The notes: generated by a model not told the origin, from the letters alone. A DNA stretch of 64,000 bases from Lentisphaeria bacterium (GCA_900768515.1 CAAGDG010000182.1:32516-96515); one strand, 5' to 3'; counted from the first letter of the stretch, positions 16,940 through 26,125 are shown. Numbers and translations are program-made.

Positions 16940-19315
16940 TTATTCGCGGACGGTCCGCTCCTGCGCACGCCAGGCGCGGATCGCATCCAGAAACGCCGGA
17001 AGCACCGTCCGCGCCTTGACCGGGCCAATTCCCTTCAACTCCCGTGCCTCCGCCACCGTCAACGGCTGTTTTGCCGCCAGCTGTTCGAGCGTCTCATTGG
17101 TCAGGATTCCGTAGAGCGGCACCCCGCGGCGCGCCGCCAGCTGTGCGCGGAGCGCGGCAAGCCGTTCGTAAAGCGAGCTCCGCTCCGGATCGAAACTGGA
17201 AAAGGAGGCCGGTTTCTCCGAGACCGCGCGGGCCGGATGCTTCCGCTTCCCGCCCCCCCGCGCCTGCGACTCCGGCGCGGGCAGTTCAAGTTCCGGAACC
17301 GCGCGGCAGAACAGAACCTCCCGCCCCGCGGCAAGAAGTTCGAGACAGGGATAGTCGCCGCGATCCACCCGGCCGAGACACCCGGCCTTCTCCAGCGCGC
17401 GGATATAGCTCATCACCCGGTTCTGCCGGAGGCCGCGCAACTGGCCGAAATGGGGCGAAAGGTGAAGGCCGCGCCCCGTGATGTCGGCACTCATCGAACC
17501 ACAGAGAATCTGGCTGATCTTGCCCGCGCCGAGCCGCCCGTCAAACGATTCGACCGCCTCCAGAATTGCCAGGACCGCATCCAGCTCTTCGCCGGTGATC
17601 CGGCGCAATTCCGCGGTTTCGGCAGCGCGTCCGGCGCAGTTGTCGCAGCTTCCGCAGCGCCAGGAAGTCACATCCTCTCCAAAATACGAGATCAGCGCCG
17701 CCTGCCGGCAACCGCGTCCCTTCGCATAAGAAATCACCTCATCGAGCCGGGCAAGTTCAAACTCCCGCTTCCGTTCCAGCTCGTCAAAGTCGAAGATCAC
17801 CTCGCTCTCTTCCGGATGCAGAAGTTCCGTGGAACGGCCCGCAAACGGCACGCTCCACTCCAGACAGACGCCGGAGAGGGCGCCGAGCACCCGCCGGGTC
17901 TGCTCGGGAGTGAGCCCGGCAACCGCGGAAAGCTCCTCCACCGTAAACTGACGCGGTTCGCGCCAGTCGCCGCCGTAACGACTCAAACAGCGATTCACGA
18001 ACCGGGAACGCTGGGTCTTCTCGGCGGCATGTTCTTCCAGCAATTGCGCCGGATCCCCGGTGAACCGCAGCAGTCCGCAGCCGCCGCGCCGGAACCCTCG
18101 CTCGACCAGACCGGCCTGTTCAAGGATTCCCATCGCGGCGGAGAGCTGGCTCTCGCTGCGCGCTCCGGATACCAGCGGAACCAACTCCCCCAGCGTCATC
18201 TCCAGCGTCGTGGTATGGCGCTCCGCCGCCAATGCCCGCAGCACCCGGTAGAGCGAACGAACCAACTCCGGCGGCGGATTGCTCAAATCAATCAGAAACT
18301 CCTGCACAAACCGGTCGCGATAGGCGTAGAGCAGCACGCAGTCGGCCGCCTCCCCGTCCCGTCCGGCCCGTCCGGCCTCCTGGTAGTAGGCCTCCAGCGA
18401 ACCGGGCAGATTGAAGTGAATTACCTGCCGAACGTCGGGCCGGTCGATCCCCATGCCGAAAGCGTTGGTGGCGGCGAGGACCGGACAAGGGTCGTTCATG
18501 AAACGCTCCTGCGCCTCTTCCCGATCGGCGTCGGACATTCCGGCATGGTAGCCGATCGCGCCGAGTTCGGCGGTAAGCAGCTCCACTCCACGCCGGGTCG
18601 ACGTGTAGATGATGGTCGGCTTCCGCTGCTTCAAAAGTCCGGCAACCGCCTGGAGCTTGCTCTCGTCACTGGAACACTCCCGCACCGAAAACGCAAGGTT
18701 CGGCCGCTTGAATCCGGCCACCAGCATCTCCATCTCCGGCCGGTGCAGCTGGGTCCGGATGTCTTCGCGCACCGTCGGAGTGGCGGTCGCGGTGAAGGCG
18801 CACACCTGCGGAATCCGGAAACGGTCGGCGAACTCCCCCAGCCGCCGGTAGGAGGGACGGAAATCATGCCCCCACTGACTGATGCAGTGCGCCTCATCCA
18901 CTACCAGCCGCGTCGGAGGATTCCGCAGGAGAAATTCCGCAAAGAAGTCGGTCTGAAACCGCTCCGGCGCCACGTACAGCAGCTTGACTTCCCCGCGCGC
19001 CGCCCGTTCGGCCGCCAGCCGCTGCTCCCCGAACGGAACCGTGCTGTTGATGTATGCGGCGGGAATCCCCTTCTCGCGGAGCGCGTCGACCTGGTCCTTC
19101 ATCAGCGAGATCAGCGGAGAAACCACGATTCCGTAACCGGGCTGCATCAGAATCGGAAGCTGATAGCAGAGCGACTTTCCGGCACCGGTCGGCATGATCA
19201 CGCAGAGATCGCGTCCGGCAAGGATGGCTTCCACGATCTCCTGCTGAAAATCCAGAAACCGGTCAAATCCGAAAAAGTACCGGAGCGCCTCCGGCACGGA
19301 GTCCATCTCTCTCAT
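16940..19315 (-). CDS. recQ: ATP-dependent DNA helicase RecQ
   Basis: This roughly 791-residue helicase has the Walker A MPTGAGKS near residue 45, VVDEAHCISQWGHDFRPSY (DEAH box and RecQ aromatic-rich loop), and motif VI QEAGRAGRDG. A four-Cys zinc segment ending CGSCDNC is followed by a winged-helix RQC and a C-terminal HRDC domain (LPAFLDAIRAWR). It acts in replication-fork repair. ATG 19315 is taken as the start; a TTG at 19336 overlapping the stop of the preceding gene (TTGA) would add seven residues and suggest coupling. It is longer than E. coli RecQ by about 180 residues, mainly between RQC and HRDC. Confidence 0.92.
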   Translation of the reverse strand: MREMDSVPEALRYFFGFDRFLDFQQEIVEAILAGRDLCVIMPTGAGKSLCYQLPILMQPGYGIVVSPLISLMKDQVDALREKGIPAAYINSTVPFGEQRLAAERAARGEVKLLYVAPERFQTDFFAEFLLRNPPTRLVVDEAHCISQWGHDFRPSYRRLGEFADRFRIPQVCAFTATATPTVREDIRTQLHRPEMEMLVAGFKRPNLAFSVRECSSDESKLQAVAGLLKQRKPTIIYTSTRRGVELLTAELGAIGYHAGMSDADREEAQERFMNDPCPVLAATNAFGMGIDRPDVRQVIHFNLPGSLEAYYQEAGRAGRDGEAADCVLLYAYRDRFVQEFLIDLSNPPPELVRSLYRVLRALAAERHTTTLEMTLGELVPLVSGARSESQLSAAMGILEQAGLVERGFRRGGCGLLRFTGDPAQLLEEHAAEKTQRSRFVNRCLSRYGGDWREPRQFTVEELSAVAGLTPEQTRRVLGALSGVCLEWSVPFAGRSTELLHPEESEVIFDFDELERKREFELARLDEVISYAKGRGCRQAALISYFGEDVTSWRCGSCDNCAGRAAETAELRRITGEELDAVLAILEAVESFDGRLGAGKISQILCGSMSADITGRGLHLSPHFGQLRGLRQNRVMSYIRALEKAGCLGRVDRGDYPCLELLAAGREVLFCRAVPELELPAPESQARGGGKRKHPARAVSEKPASFSSFDPERSSLYERLAALRAQLAARRGVPLYGILTNETLEQLAAKQPLTVAEARELKGIGPVKARTVLPAFLDAIRAWRAQERTVRE

Positions 19316-19332
19316 CGCGGAATCTTCATTCT

Positions 19333-20922
19333 TCAACGCTTTCGCGTGAGCGGATTGTAACGCTCCGCCCGGCGGACAAGCTTCTCATCGTTCCAGAAGG
19401 TTTTCAAATCGGCGGAAAGCCGGGCCAGGTCGACCCCTTTCCAGGCGGCGGCATCCGCCGCCGCCGCGTCGCCGCTCTCCAGCAACGTATCGTAATACGT
19501 GCGGAGAATCGAACCGTATTTTGCCGCGTTGCCGTCCACCATGCACCCTTTCATCAGGTAAAAGCAGAGGGCCCGGGCCAGTTGATAGTTCCCGGAGAGA
19601 TTTTTCTCGTCGTAAAAGCCGTCCCGGTCCAGCTTGATCAGAGCCGCGACATCCGGCGTCCCGTTCCGGAACATCGGCAGGATTTCCCGCTTGGCCAGCT
19701 CCGGCAGATCGATCGATGGCCGGGAGCCCCGGAAATCGATCCCCTCGAAAAACTGCGCCATTCCCTCGTTGAACCACATCGAAGGCATCACCTCGCCGAT
19801 CGCATAGTGCAGATACTGGTGGAAACCTTCGTGAAACGCATTCTGCAAGAGCACCATCTGCTGATAGACCTCCGGAATCCGGTCGTCGAGCGGAGAGATC
19901 ACCAGTTCCTGAGTCCGGGGAGACCAGAGCGCCCCCGACCACTGCATATCGCCGCCGATGTAGGCGAGGTATTCGGAACGGTCGTTGAACACCCGGACCA
20001 CACTGACCGCGCGGGGTTCCTCCTTCATCGGGAAAAAGAGGGGGTAGACATCGGCCCTGGCCCGTTCGAGATCATCGCGGAGCCGCAGCATCGTCCGCTT
20101 GTCCTTCTGGTTGGAAACGAAAATGTAGTTTTCCGTTTCCATGTACCACCAGTCGCGGAAGTTCCGGATGTTGTCGATCACCCGGCTCCGGCTCGCCTCA
20201 TACTCGGGAGAACGTTCCTTCCGGAACCGGCTGCTTCCCCATCCGGTCTGAAGCCGTTTGTCATCCTTTTTCGGAATCGAAAAAGTCATCGACCCGAGCG
20301 ACTGGCGCACCGCCCGGTCAAACTGTTCGCGTGTTTCGGTGCCGGCGAAATCGTACAGTACGAAAATCCGACGGTTCCGGTCGCTGCCGGGAGTCAGCAG
20401 ATAAGCGATCCGGGTCGTTTTCGGGTCCGGCGATTCCAGAAGATACTCCACCGCGGAAGCTCCGAACAGGGATGGTTTGTTCTTGCCCAACCCCAGAACT
20501 TTGCTTCCGCTGAATTCCGAAATCCATTGAGAGAGTTTCTCATCGGAGAGCATGGTCTTGAGAGGCGTGTATTTCTGCTGCAGCTCGGCTTCGGTTGCGA
20601 AAGAACCCCCGCCGGTCGGCGCATAAAAGATGTTGCCGATCTGGATTCTGGCCTGGTCGTTTCCCCAGACTCCGGCGCTCTGGCGGAACCGCCACCATTC
20701 CAGCTCCGAGAGGAGCTTGGTTCCGTCGTTGCGGATCGCCCGGAATCCCGGCATCGACAACGGCATCGCTTTCATGTCGCGAAATACCTTGAACCGCATC
20801 CCGAGCGACGGAAGAGAAATCAGGGGGCCGAGGGTAATTGCAGTATTGACCGCGGCCGCCGCGGGCAGAATTGCCGCCGCGGACACAATCAGAATTGCCA
20901 GAAACCGTCCTGCTGTTTTCAT
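19333..20922 (-). CDS. Secreted gluzincin-like metallopeptidase (DUF1570-like)
   Basis: This 529-residue protein begins with a clear signal peptide (KTAGRFLAILIVSAAAILPAAAA). The C-terminal half carries FHEGFHQYLHYA, an HExxH zinc motif, followed about 20 residues later by WFNEGMAQFFEG whose Glu is the likely third ligand. This is the arrangement seen in DUF1570/peptidase MA-like proteins. The N-terminal 250 residues are not recognised. ATG 20922 has a strong AGGAGGGAAG; the open frame upstream is noise. The stop overlaps the possible TTG start of recQ, so the two are probably one transcript although the functions look unrelated. Confidence 0.75.
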   Translation of the reverse strand: MKTAGRFLAILIVSAAAILPAAAAVNTAITLGPLISLPSLGMRFKVFRDMKAMPLSMPGFRAIRNDGTKLLSELEWWRFRQSAGVWGNDQARIQIGNIFYAPTGGGSFATEAELQQKYTPLKTMLSDEKLSQWISEFSGSKVLGLGKNKPSLFGASAVEYLLESPDPKTTRIAYLLTPGSDRNRRIFVLYDFAGTETREQFDRAVRQSLGSMTFSIPKKDDKRLQTGWGSSRFRKERSPEYEASRSRVIDNIRNFRDWWYMETENYIFVSNQKDKRTMLRLRDDLERARADVYPLFFPMKEEPRAVSVVRVFNDRSEYLAYIGGDMQWSGALWSPRTQELVISPLDDRIPEVYQQMVLLQNAFHEGFHQYLHYAIGEVMPSMWFNEGMAQFFEGIDFRGSRPSIDLPELAKREILPMFRNGTPDVAALIKLDRDGFYDEKNLSGNYQLARALCFYLMKGCMVDGNAAKYGSILRTYYDTLLESGDAAAADAAAWKGVDLARLSADLKTFWNDEKLVRRAERYNPLTRKR

Positions 20923-20990
20923 CTTCCCTCCTCTCGTCGTCATTTTTCGCAACCGCATGAAAATTACGCAACATGGAACAATTAAGGACA

Positions 20991-21352
20991 TCTGCGGCAA
21001 CATGTTCCATCATACCGACTCTCATGCCGACCTTCCTGTCCCGCGAAATCAGGGGGGCCGGGGGAAATCCCCCGGCGGGACAAGGCCGCCTCCGGCAACA
21101 CGTCCCGTCACCCTCGAGTCTCGTGCTGACTTTCTTTTCCCGCGAAATCAGGGGGGCCGGGGGAATCCCCGGCGGGGCAAGGCCACCACCGGCGGCACGT
21201 CCCGTCACCCTCGATTCTCGTGCTGACTTTCTTTTCCCGCGAAATCAAGGGGGGCCAGGGGAATCCCCGGCGGGACAAAGCCGCCTCCGACGGCACGTCC
21301 CGTTATTCCGCTTTTCTTTGCTGACTTTCTTTTCTCGCGAAAAGAAAGTCAG
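20991..21352. repeat. Array of ~98-bp imperfect direct repeats
   Basis: Units start at 21025, 21124, 21221 and 21319, each opening with TGCTGACTTTCTTTTCCCGC or a close variant, giving periods of 99, 97 and 98 bp. A degenerate partial unit (20991-21024) precedes them, and the last unit is cut after 34 bases. Each full unit holds a short GC-rich palindrome (for example CCGGGGG-AAAT-CCCCCGG in unit 1) whose arms vary between copies. The repeats fill the gap between the secreted peptidase gene and the kdgK stop. There are no unique spacers and no credible ORF. Confidence 0.85.
21319..21352. terminator. Perfect 14-bp hairpin at the kdgK stop
   Basis: GCTGACTTTCTTTT and its exact complement AAAAGAAAGTCAGC flank a six-base loop (CTCGCG). 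The right arm contains the kdgK stop codon. There is no T-run, so it may stop transcription only weakly, or act as an mRNA 3'-end hairpin. It is also the truncated fourth repeat unit. Confidence 0.5.
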
Positions 21353-22443
21353 CGGTCGACGCGGGCGCCGCCGCCCTTCATGAGTTTTTTAACTTCCTCG
21401 AGAGTCGCCATCGAGGTGTCGCCCGGCGTGGTCATGGCGAGAGCGCCATGAGCGGCACCGCAATTGACTGCAAAATCGATATCGCCGGTAGTGATAAGGC
21501 CGTAAATCAACCCGGAAGCGAAACTGTCGCCGCCGCCGACGCGGTCAAAGATCTCCAGATTGGGCCGATTGACGGCCTCGGCGAATTTGCCGTCCTTCCA
21601 TGCGATGGCGCCCCAGTCATTGACGGAAGCGGACTTGACCGCGCGGAGGGTGGTTGCGACGACCTGGAAATTGGGATAAGCTTTTACTGCGCGTTCGATC
21701 ATGGCCCGGAAACTTGCGGTGTCGAGCTTGCTCAAGTTGGCGTCGACGCCTTCGACTTCGAGGCCGAGGCAAGCGGTGAAATCCTCTTCGTTTCCGATCA
21801 TCACGTCGACATATTTGGCGAGTTCGCGATTGACTTCGCGAGCGCGTTCGACGCCGCCGATGCTCTTCCAGAGGCTGGGCCGGTAATTGAGATCGTAACT
21901 GGTTACGGTTCCATACTTTTTAGCGCATTTGAGCGCTTCGATGACGACATCGGGAGTGGTATCGGAAAGAGCGGCGAAGATTCCGCCGGTGTGGAAATGG
22001 CGGACGCCCTGTTTTCCGAAGATCTCCTCCCAGTCGATTTCGCCGGCCTTGAGCTGAGAGACGGCGGTATTGCCGCGGTCGGAGCAGCTTTTGGCGCCGC
22101 GGCATCCGAAGCCGCGTTCGACGAAGTTGAGTCCGTTGCGGACGGTACGGCCGACGCCGTCGAAGGGGACCCAGCGGATGTAATTGGTATCGACGCCGCC
22201 CTGAAGGATGAAGTCCTCGATGAGGCGTCCGATCGGGTTGTCTGCGAAAGCGGTGACGACAGCGGTCCGGAGGCCGAAGCAGCGGCGGAGACCGCGGGCG
22301 ACGTTGTATTCGCCGCCGCCTTCCCAGGCGGTGAACTGGCGGGCGGTATGGATTCGTCCCTCGCCGGGATCGAGTCGAAGCATGATTTCGCCGAGACTGA
22401 CCTCGTCGTAACGGCAGGATTCAGCGGATTTGTACTGAAGCAT
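21349..22443 (-). CDS. kdgK: PfkB-family sugar kinase, likely 2-keto-3-deoxygluconate kinase
   Basis: This 364-residue kinase has the ribokinase-fold signature DRVGGGDSFASGLIYGL, with the catalytic Asp in GGGD, and an N-terminal GGGEYNVARGL substrate loop. Its position three bases after the KDPG aldolase gene identifies it best as the KDG kinase of uronate/pectin breakdown: KDG plus ATP gives KDPG, which Eda then splits. The ribosome site GGAAGGAAA lies inside the eda end. Other PfkB substrates cannot be excluded from sequence alone. Confidence 0.82.
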   Translation of the reverse strand: MLQYKSAESCRYDEVSLGEIMLRLDPGEGRIHTARQFTAWEGGGEYNVARGLRRCFGLRTAVVTAFADNPIGRLIEDFILQGGVDTNYIRWVPFDGVGRTVRNGLNFVERGFGCRGAKSCSDRGNTAVSQLKAGEIDWEEIFGKQGVRHFHTGGIFAALSDTTPDVVIEALKCAKKYGTVTSYDLNYRPSLWKSIGGVERAREVNRELAKYVDVMIGNEEDFTACLGLEVEGVDANLSKLDTASFRAMIERAVKAYPNFQVVATTLRAVKSASVNDWGAIAWKDGKFAEAVNRPNLEIFDRVGGGDSFASGLIYGLITTGDIDFAVNCGAAHGALAMTTPGDTSMATLEEVKKLMKGGGARVDR

Positions 22444-22446
22444 TTT

Positions 22447-23103
22447 TTATTTTCCTTCCTTGATGGCGACCGCCTGCTTGACGGTTGCACGGATTCCATC
22501 CCAGTTGCCGGCGGCGATTTCGTCGGCCTTGCCGAGCCAGGTGCCGCCGACGGCGACCACTTCCTTTATTGCGAGGTAGTCGAGCACGTTCGCGGTGGTC
22601 ACGCCGCCGGTGGGCATGAACCGGACTCCGAGATGCTTGTAGGGGGCGATCAGGGACTTGAGCATCTTGGTGCCGCCGGCCGCTTCAGCGGGGAAGAACT
22701 TCAGGAAACGGCAGCCGAGTTCCATGGCCTGTTCGATTTCGCCGGGGGTGCAGACACCGGGAGCGAAGGCATAACCGGCGGAGACGGCGGCCCGCACCAC
22801 GGTCGGGTTGAATCCGGGAGCGACCGCGAATTTGGAGCCCGCGTCAAAAGCGCGTTTGAGGTCGTCGACATTGAGGACGGTTCCGGCGCCGAGGTAGAGC
22901 TCGGGGAACCGGGTGGACGCGGCGCGGATGATGCTTTCGGCCGCCTTGGTGCGGAAGGTGATCTCGGCAGCAGGCAGTCCGCATTCAGCGAGGACTTCGC
23001 ACATTTTCAATCCGGAATCGAGGTCGTTGAGCACCAGGACCGGAACGATACGGATCTTTCCCAGCTGTGCGACGACAGCTTCCGACTTTTCTGCAAAACT
23101 CAT
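22447..23103 (-). CDS. eda: 2-keto-3-deoxy-6-phosphogluconate (KDPG) aldolase
   Basis: This 218-residue class I aldolase splits KDPG into pyruvate and glyceraldehyde 3-phosphate. Motifs are PAAEITFRT with the catalytic Glu, LGAGTVLN, APGFNP, CRFLKFFPAEAAGG (Schiff-base Lys in LKFFP) and RFMPTGGV. ATG 23103 has AGGAG upstream. It heads an eda-kdgK operon with a strong promoter. Confidence 0.93.
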   Translation of the reverse strand: MSFAEKSEAVVAQLGKIRIVPVLVLNDLDSGLKMCEVLAECGLPAAEITFRTKAAESIIRAASTRFPELYLGAGTVLNVDDLKRAFDAGSKFAVAPGFNPTVVRAAVSAGYAFAPGVCTPGEIEQAMELGCRFLKFFPAEAAGGTKMLKSLIAPYKHLGVRFMPTGGVTTANVLDYLAIKEVVAVGGTWLGKADEIAAGNWDGIRATVKQAVAIKEGK

Positions 23104-23220
23104 TTTTCTGCTCCTGATTGATAAAAAACCTGTTTCCCATTCCTCACAGCGGGATGGAAACCGCCGGGCGGACGGAGACAGTCGCCGACCGACCGCTCCC
23201 GGCACATTTTTGTCCGTTTG

Positions 23221-23249
23221 AATATAACGTAAAAAACGGGAATATGCAA
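23221..23249 (-). promoter_or_regulatory. Promoter of eda-kdgK
   Basis: TTGCAT (23249-23244) and TATATT (23226-23221) on the minus strand are spaced 17 bp, about 118 bases before the eda ATG. Confidence 0.65.
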
Positions 23250-23346
23250 ATTATTTTTGGGGAAGATTTCGCGGAAAGCGGTTGTGTTCCGCGATGTGGA
23301 AAGGGGCAAAAAAACAAAAAAATCGGCTTCCGATTTCAGAATCGAT

Positions 23347-23401
23347 TTGCAATCATCCCCCCAACCAGTTATATTGTTGAAATGGGTTTGAAATGGTTTC
23401 A
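23347..23401 (+). promoter_or_regulatory. Promoter and possible operator of the FAD-oxidoreductase pair
   Basis: TTGCAA (23347-23352) and TATATT (23370-23375) are spaced 17 bp. Just downstream, TGAAA-TGG-TTTCA (23389-23401) is an inverted repeat placed where a repressor could block the start. The cognate regulator is not known. Confidence 0.5.
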
Positions 23402-23433
23402 TAGTACTGCAACGCAAGCAAGGAGTGCGAACC

Positions 23434-24243
23434 ATGGCTTTTTATGATACGATCGTAGTCGGGGCGGGCTGCTGGTCGGCGGGGATGGCGCTGGCCGGGC
23501 GGAAAAGTCTGCTGATCATCGACCGCGGCGCCAACGTGGGGGCGGAATATTTCGACAGCTACCGGGAGACGTCGGATTGGCGCTGCCGGCTCGATTCCGC
23601 GCCGGTGCGGGAACTTTACCGGGCGCTCGACGACCGGGGGGCGATCCGCGGGGGGAGCCGTTCCGACTGTTACGCGCTGGCGCCGTTTCTCTACCGGGCG
23701 CTGATTCCGCACCATGCGGCCTTCCGGCTGTGGACGGAGATCGAATCGATCATCCCCTGCCCGGAGGGGATGGAACTCCGGCTTTTCGATGCGGACGGAC
23801 ACGACACCGTCCGGTGCAGGACCCTGATCGACACCACTTCCGACTGTTTCACGAAACCGGAGTTCGGGCGGGAGAACATCGTCGGTCGCCGGATCGCCGC
23901 GGTCGCAATCACACCGGACGCGGTGGAGCTGGTCAAGAGCTGGCAGCCGATCGGCGGTTCGGTCCGGATGGGACGCGCCGACAATGAACTCGTGCTGACC
24001 GTCACCATCGCGCCTCAGGACGGCTGGACGGAGGCGCGCCGCAAACTGCTGGCGGTCTGGCAGCAGCGTCCGGAGGTGTTCTTTCGGGGCAGCCGGATCG
24101 CCGCGATCGGCAAGTACCGGCAGTTTGACGTCCGCGAAGACGACGCGGTGCTCGGCGAACATCATTTCTATTTCAACAGCAGCCGGTTCCGCAATCCTCT
24201 GGCCGCCCTCGACGCCGGCGCAGCCACCGCGAAGGAGATCTGA
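23434..24243 (+). CDS. Short Rossmann-fold protein, partner of FAD oxidoreductase
   Basis: This 269-residue protein opens with a dinucleotide-binding beta-alpha-beta motif, DTIVVGAGCWSAGMALAGRKSLLIIDRG. Its first helix is several residues shorter than in ordinary FAD oxidoreductases. The rest (RGGSRSDCYALAPFLYRAL, IDTTSDCFTK) is not a family I can name with certainty. ATG 23434 is preceded by AGGAG at eight bases. It lies two bases before the larger FAD oxidoreductase gene and is surely co-translated with it. A homologous-looking N-terminus recurs at 63908. Its function is unknown; it may be a degenerate FAD-binding subunit. Confidence 0.65.
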   Translation: MAFYDTIVVGAGCWSAGMALAGRKSLLIIDRGANVGAEYFDSYRETSDWRCRLDSAPVRELYRALDDRGAIRGGSRSDCYALAPFLYRALIPHHAAFRLWTEIESIIPCPEGMELRLFDADGHDTVRCRTLIDTTSDCFTKPEFGRENIVGRRIAAVAITPDAVELVKSWQPIGGSVRMGRADNELVLTVTIAPQDGWTEARRKLLAVWQQRPEVFFRGSRIAAIGKYRQFDVREDDAVLGEHHFYFNSSRFRNPLAALDAGAATAKEI

Positions 24244-24245
24244 TC

Positions 24246-26102
24246 ATGTATCTGACTGAATTCATTTCGAAAAAAAGTTCCCGAATCGAATGTGAACCGA
24301 AATTTGAATCGCAGTTCGACGTGGTGGTCGTCGGCATGGGAACCGCCGGCGCGATCGCCGCGATCGCCGCGGCCGAACAGGGAGTGACCGTCTGCGCGGT
24401 CGAAAAACTGAACCTCCCCGGCGGCACCGCCACTTCCGGCGGCATCGCCGGCTACTACTACGGACTGCCCGGCGGCCGGTTCGAGGAGCTGGACAACCGC
24501 GCCGAACAACTGCGGAGCCAGGCCTTTCTCCAGGGCGGCGGCTTCCACGTCGACGCCAAGGGAATCGTGCTCGAACAGGCGTTTGAATCCGCCGGCGGCA
24601 CGCTGCTCTATGAATCGAGCGTCACCGGAGTCTTTCTGGCCGACGACGGCAAAACCGTGATCGGCGTCCGCGCGGTCACGCCCGACGGCGTCCGCGACAT
24701 CGGCTGCAAAGTGGCGATCGACGGGACCGGCAACGGCGACCTCTGCGCCCTCGCCGGGGCGGAATTCACCGAAGGACGCGAATCCGACGCGCAGCCGCAG
24801 CCGTTCTCAAGCGTCCGGGTCTTCCTGAATCCCGAACAGAAGATGGCAAGCGCGAACTTCGACGCCGGCTATACCGTCTCCAGCGACGCCGCCGAACTCA
24901 ACCGCGCGATCATCGCTTCGAACGCGCTGCACTGCTATCCGCCGGGCTGCGAAACCGCCCCGCAGCGGCTCTTCTACATCACCCAGCTGCCCGGCCACCG
25001 TGAAGCGCGGCTGGTCCGCTGCGACCATCTGCTCTCGGGCATGGAGATCATCGAGAAAAAATTTGAACATCAGGCGCTCGGCTGGTCCTTCTCGAACTTC
25101 GACAGTCACTCGCTCGACTGGGCGTTTGAAGACGACCTCGCCTGCGACTGGATGGTTCCCTGCAGTCTCTGGGCCAAGGCGATGGTCGCGCCGATCACTC
25201 TGGAAATCCTGATCGTCAAAGGGTTCCGGAATCTGATGGTGATCGGCCGGGCGGTCGGGGTCGACCACTTCTCCGCCAGTCTGCTGCGCATGGAGCGGTG
25301 CATGGAGAAGACCGGGGAAATCGCCGGTCTCGCCGCCGCCCTGACCGTCCGCGACGGAAAGGAAGAGGTTCGCGAAGTCGACCGGGATGCGCTGGAAAAA
25401 CTGGTCCGCGCTTCCGGCTGCCTCGATGAATCGATTCTGCCGCGCTGTGAATTTCCAACCGCGCACTGGGCGGAGGATTTCGCCACCGACAAGCCGGGCG
25501 ACGCGCTCTGGTACGCCTCCCGCCATTTGGAGACCACCCGCGGCAAGCTGCTGGAACTGCTCGACAGCGGCGACCGGAACGTGGCGGCTCACGCCGCCAT
25601 CGCACTGGCGATGGGTTCCGATCCCGCCGGAGCGCCGGTTCTGCGGCGGATGATCCGGGAGCGCGACGACTTCCTGCAGACCACCGGCAGGCGGCACAAT
25701 TATCCGCGCATCTACGCCGAGGCGTACCTGCTCGGACGGGTCGGAGAACCCGGCGACGCCGCGCTTCTGCTCGAACTGGCCCGGGAACGGGCCGCCGACT
25801 ACCACCCCTTCTCCTACGCCTGGCGCGGCGCGCTGACCCTCGGGGACCGCTTCCCGGAAACGCGCGCCGAAATCGCCGCTGCGCTGTGCGAAATTCTGGA
25901 AGCGCCGGACTTCACACTGCCGTTCCTGTTCAAGAACGTGGCGGTGCCGAGCCAGGCGTTCCACGAACCGATGCAGAACATGTTCCGGCTGGTGACCGCC
26001 CTCCGCCTCCGCGAATGGGGGGTGCCGAACCGTCTGGCCGAATCGCTGACCGGAACTTTGACCTGGCGGGAAAAGCGGCTGCTCAAACAGTTGAAGGAGT
26101 GA
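24246..26102 (+). CDS. FAD-dependent oxidoreductase with repeat-like C-terminal region
   Basis: This 618-residue protein has an FAD-binding fold starting FDVVVVGMGTAGAIAAIAAAEQG (about residues 25-47), the LPGGTATSGGIAGYYYG segment typical of the FAD_oxidored (PF12831) group, and a DGTGNGDLCALAGAEF loop. After about residue 430, helical repeats appear (LLELLDSGDRNVAAHAAIALAMGSD, then AEAYLLGRVGEPGDAALLLELA) that look HEAT-like. There is no signal peptide. The ribosome site AAGGAGATC lies in the end of the partner gene. The substrate is unknown; in PVC bacteria such genes accompany sugar-degradation loci. A terminator follows directly. Confidence 0.8.
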   Translation: MYLTEFISKKSSRIECEPKFESQFDVVVVGMGTAGAIAAIAAAEQGVTVCAVEKLNLPGGTATSGGIAGYYYGLPGGRFEELDNRAEQLRSQAFLQGGGFHVDAKGIVLEQAFESAGGTLLYESSVTGVFLADDGKTVIGVRAVTPDGVRDIGCKVAIDGTGNGDLCALAGAEFTEGRESDAQPQPFSSVRVFLNPEQKMASANFDAGYTVSSDAAELNRAIIASNALHCYPPGCETAPQRLFYITQLPGHREARLVRCDHLLSGMEIIEKKFEHQALGWSFSNFDSHSLDWAFEDDLACDWMVPCSLWAKAMVAPITLEILIVKGFRNLMVIGRAVGVDHFSASLLRMERCMEKTGEIAGLAAALTVRDGKEEVREVDRDALEKLVRASGCLDESILPRCEFPTAHWAEDFATDKPGDALWYASRHLETTRGKLLELLDSGDRNVAAHAAIALAMGSDPAGAPVLRRMIRERDDFLQTTGRRHNYPRIYAEAYLLGRVGEPGDAALLLELARERAADYHPFSYAWRGALTLGDRFPETRAEIAAALCEILEAPDFTLPFLFKNVAVPSQAFHEPMQNMFRLVTALRLREWGVPNRLAESLTGTLTWREKRLLKQLKE

Positions 26103-26125
26103 CGCGGGAGGAGTCCGAAAGACGA

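Noticed and set aside
15386..19360. 1324-codon plus-strand open frame opposite cysS and recQ
   Set aside because: It is antisense to two well-identified genes; the high GC content suppresses stop codons. The translated sequence is low-complexity (Pro/Arg/His-rich) with no motif.
20991..21352. Possible CRISPR array
   Set aside because: Units are about 98 bp, contiguous and without unique spacers; no cas genes nearby.
20973..21383. Overlapping small open frames on both strands of the repeat array
   Set aside because: They only translate the repeat unit in different frames; no ribosome sites.
21448..23121. 557-codon plus-strand open frame opposite kdgK and eda
   Set aside because: Acidic, motif-free sequence antisense to two recognised enzymes.
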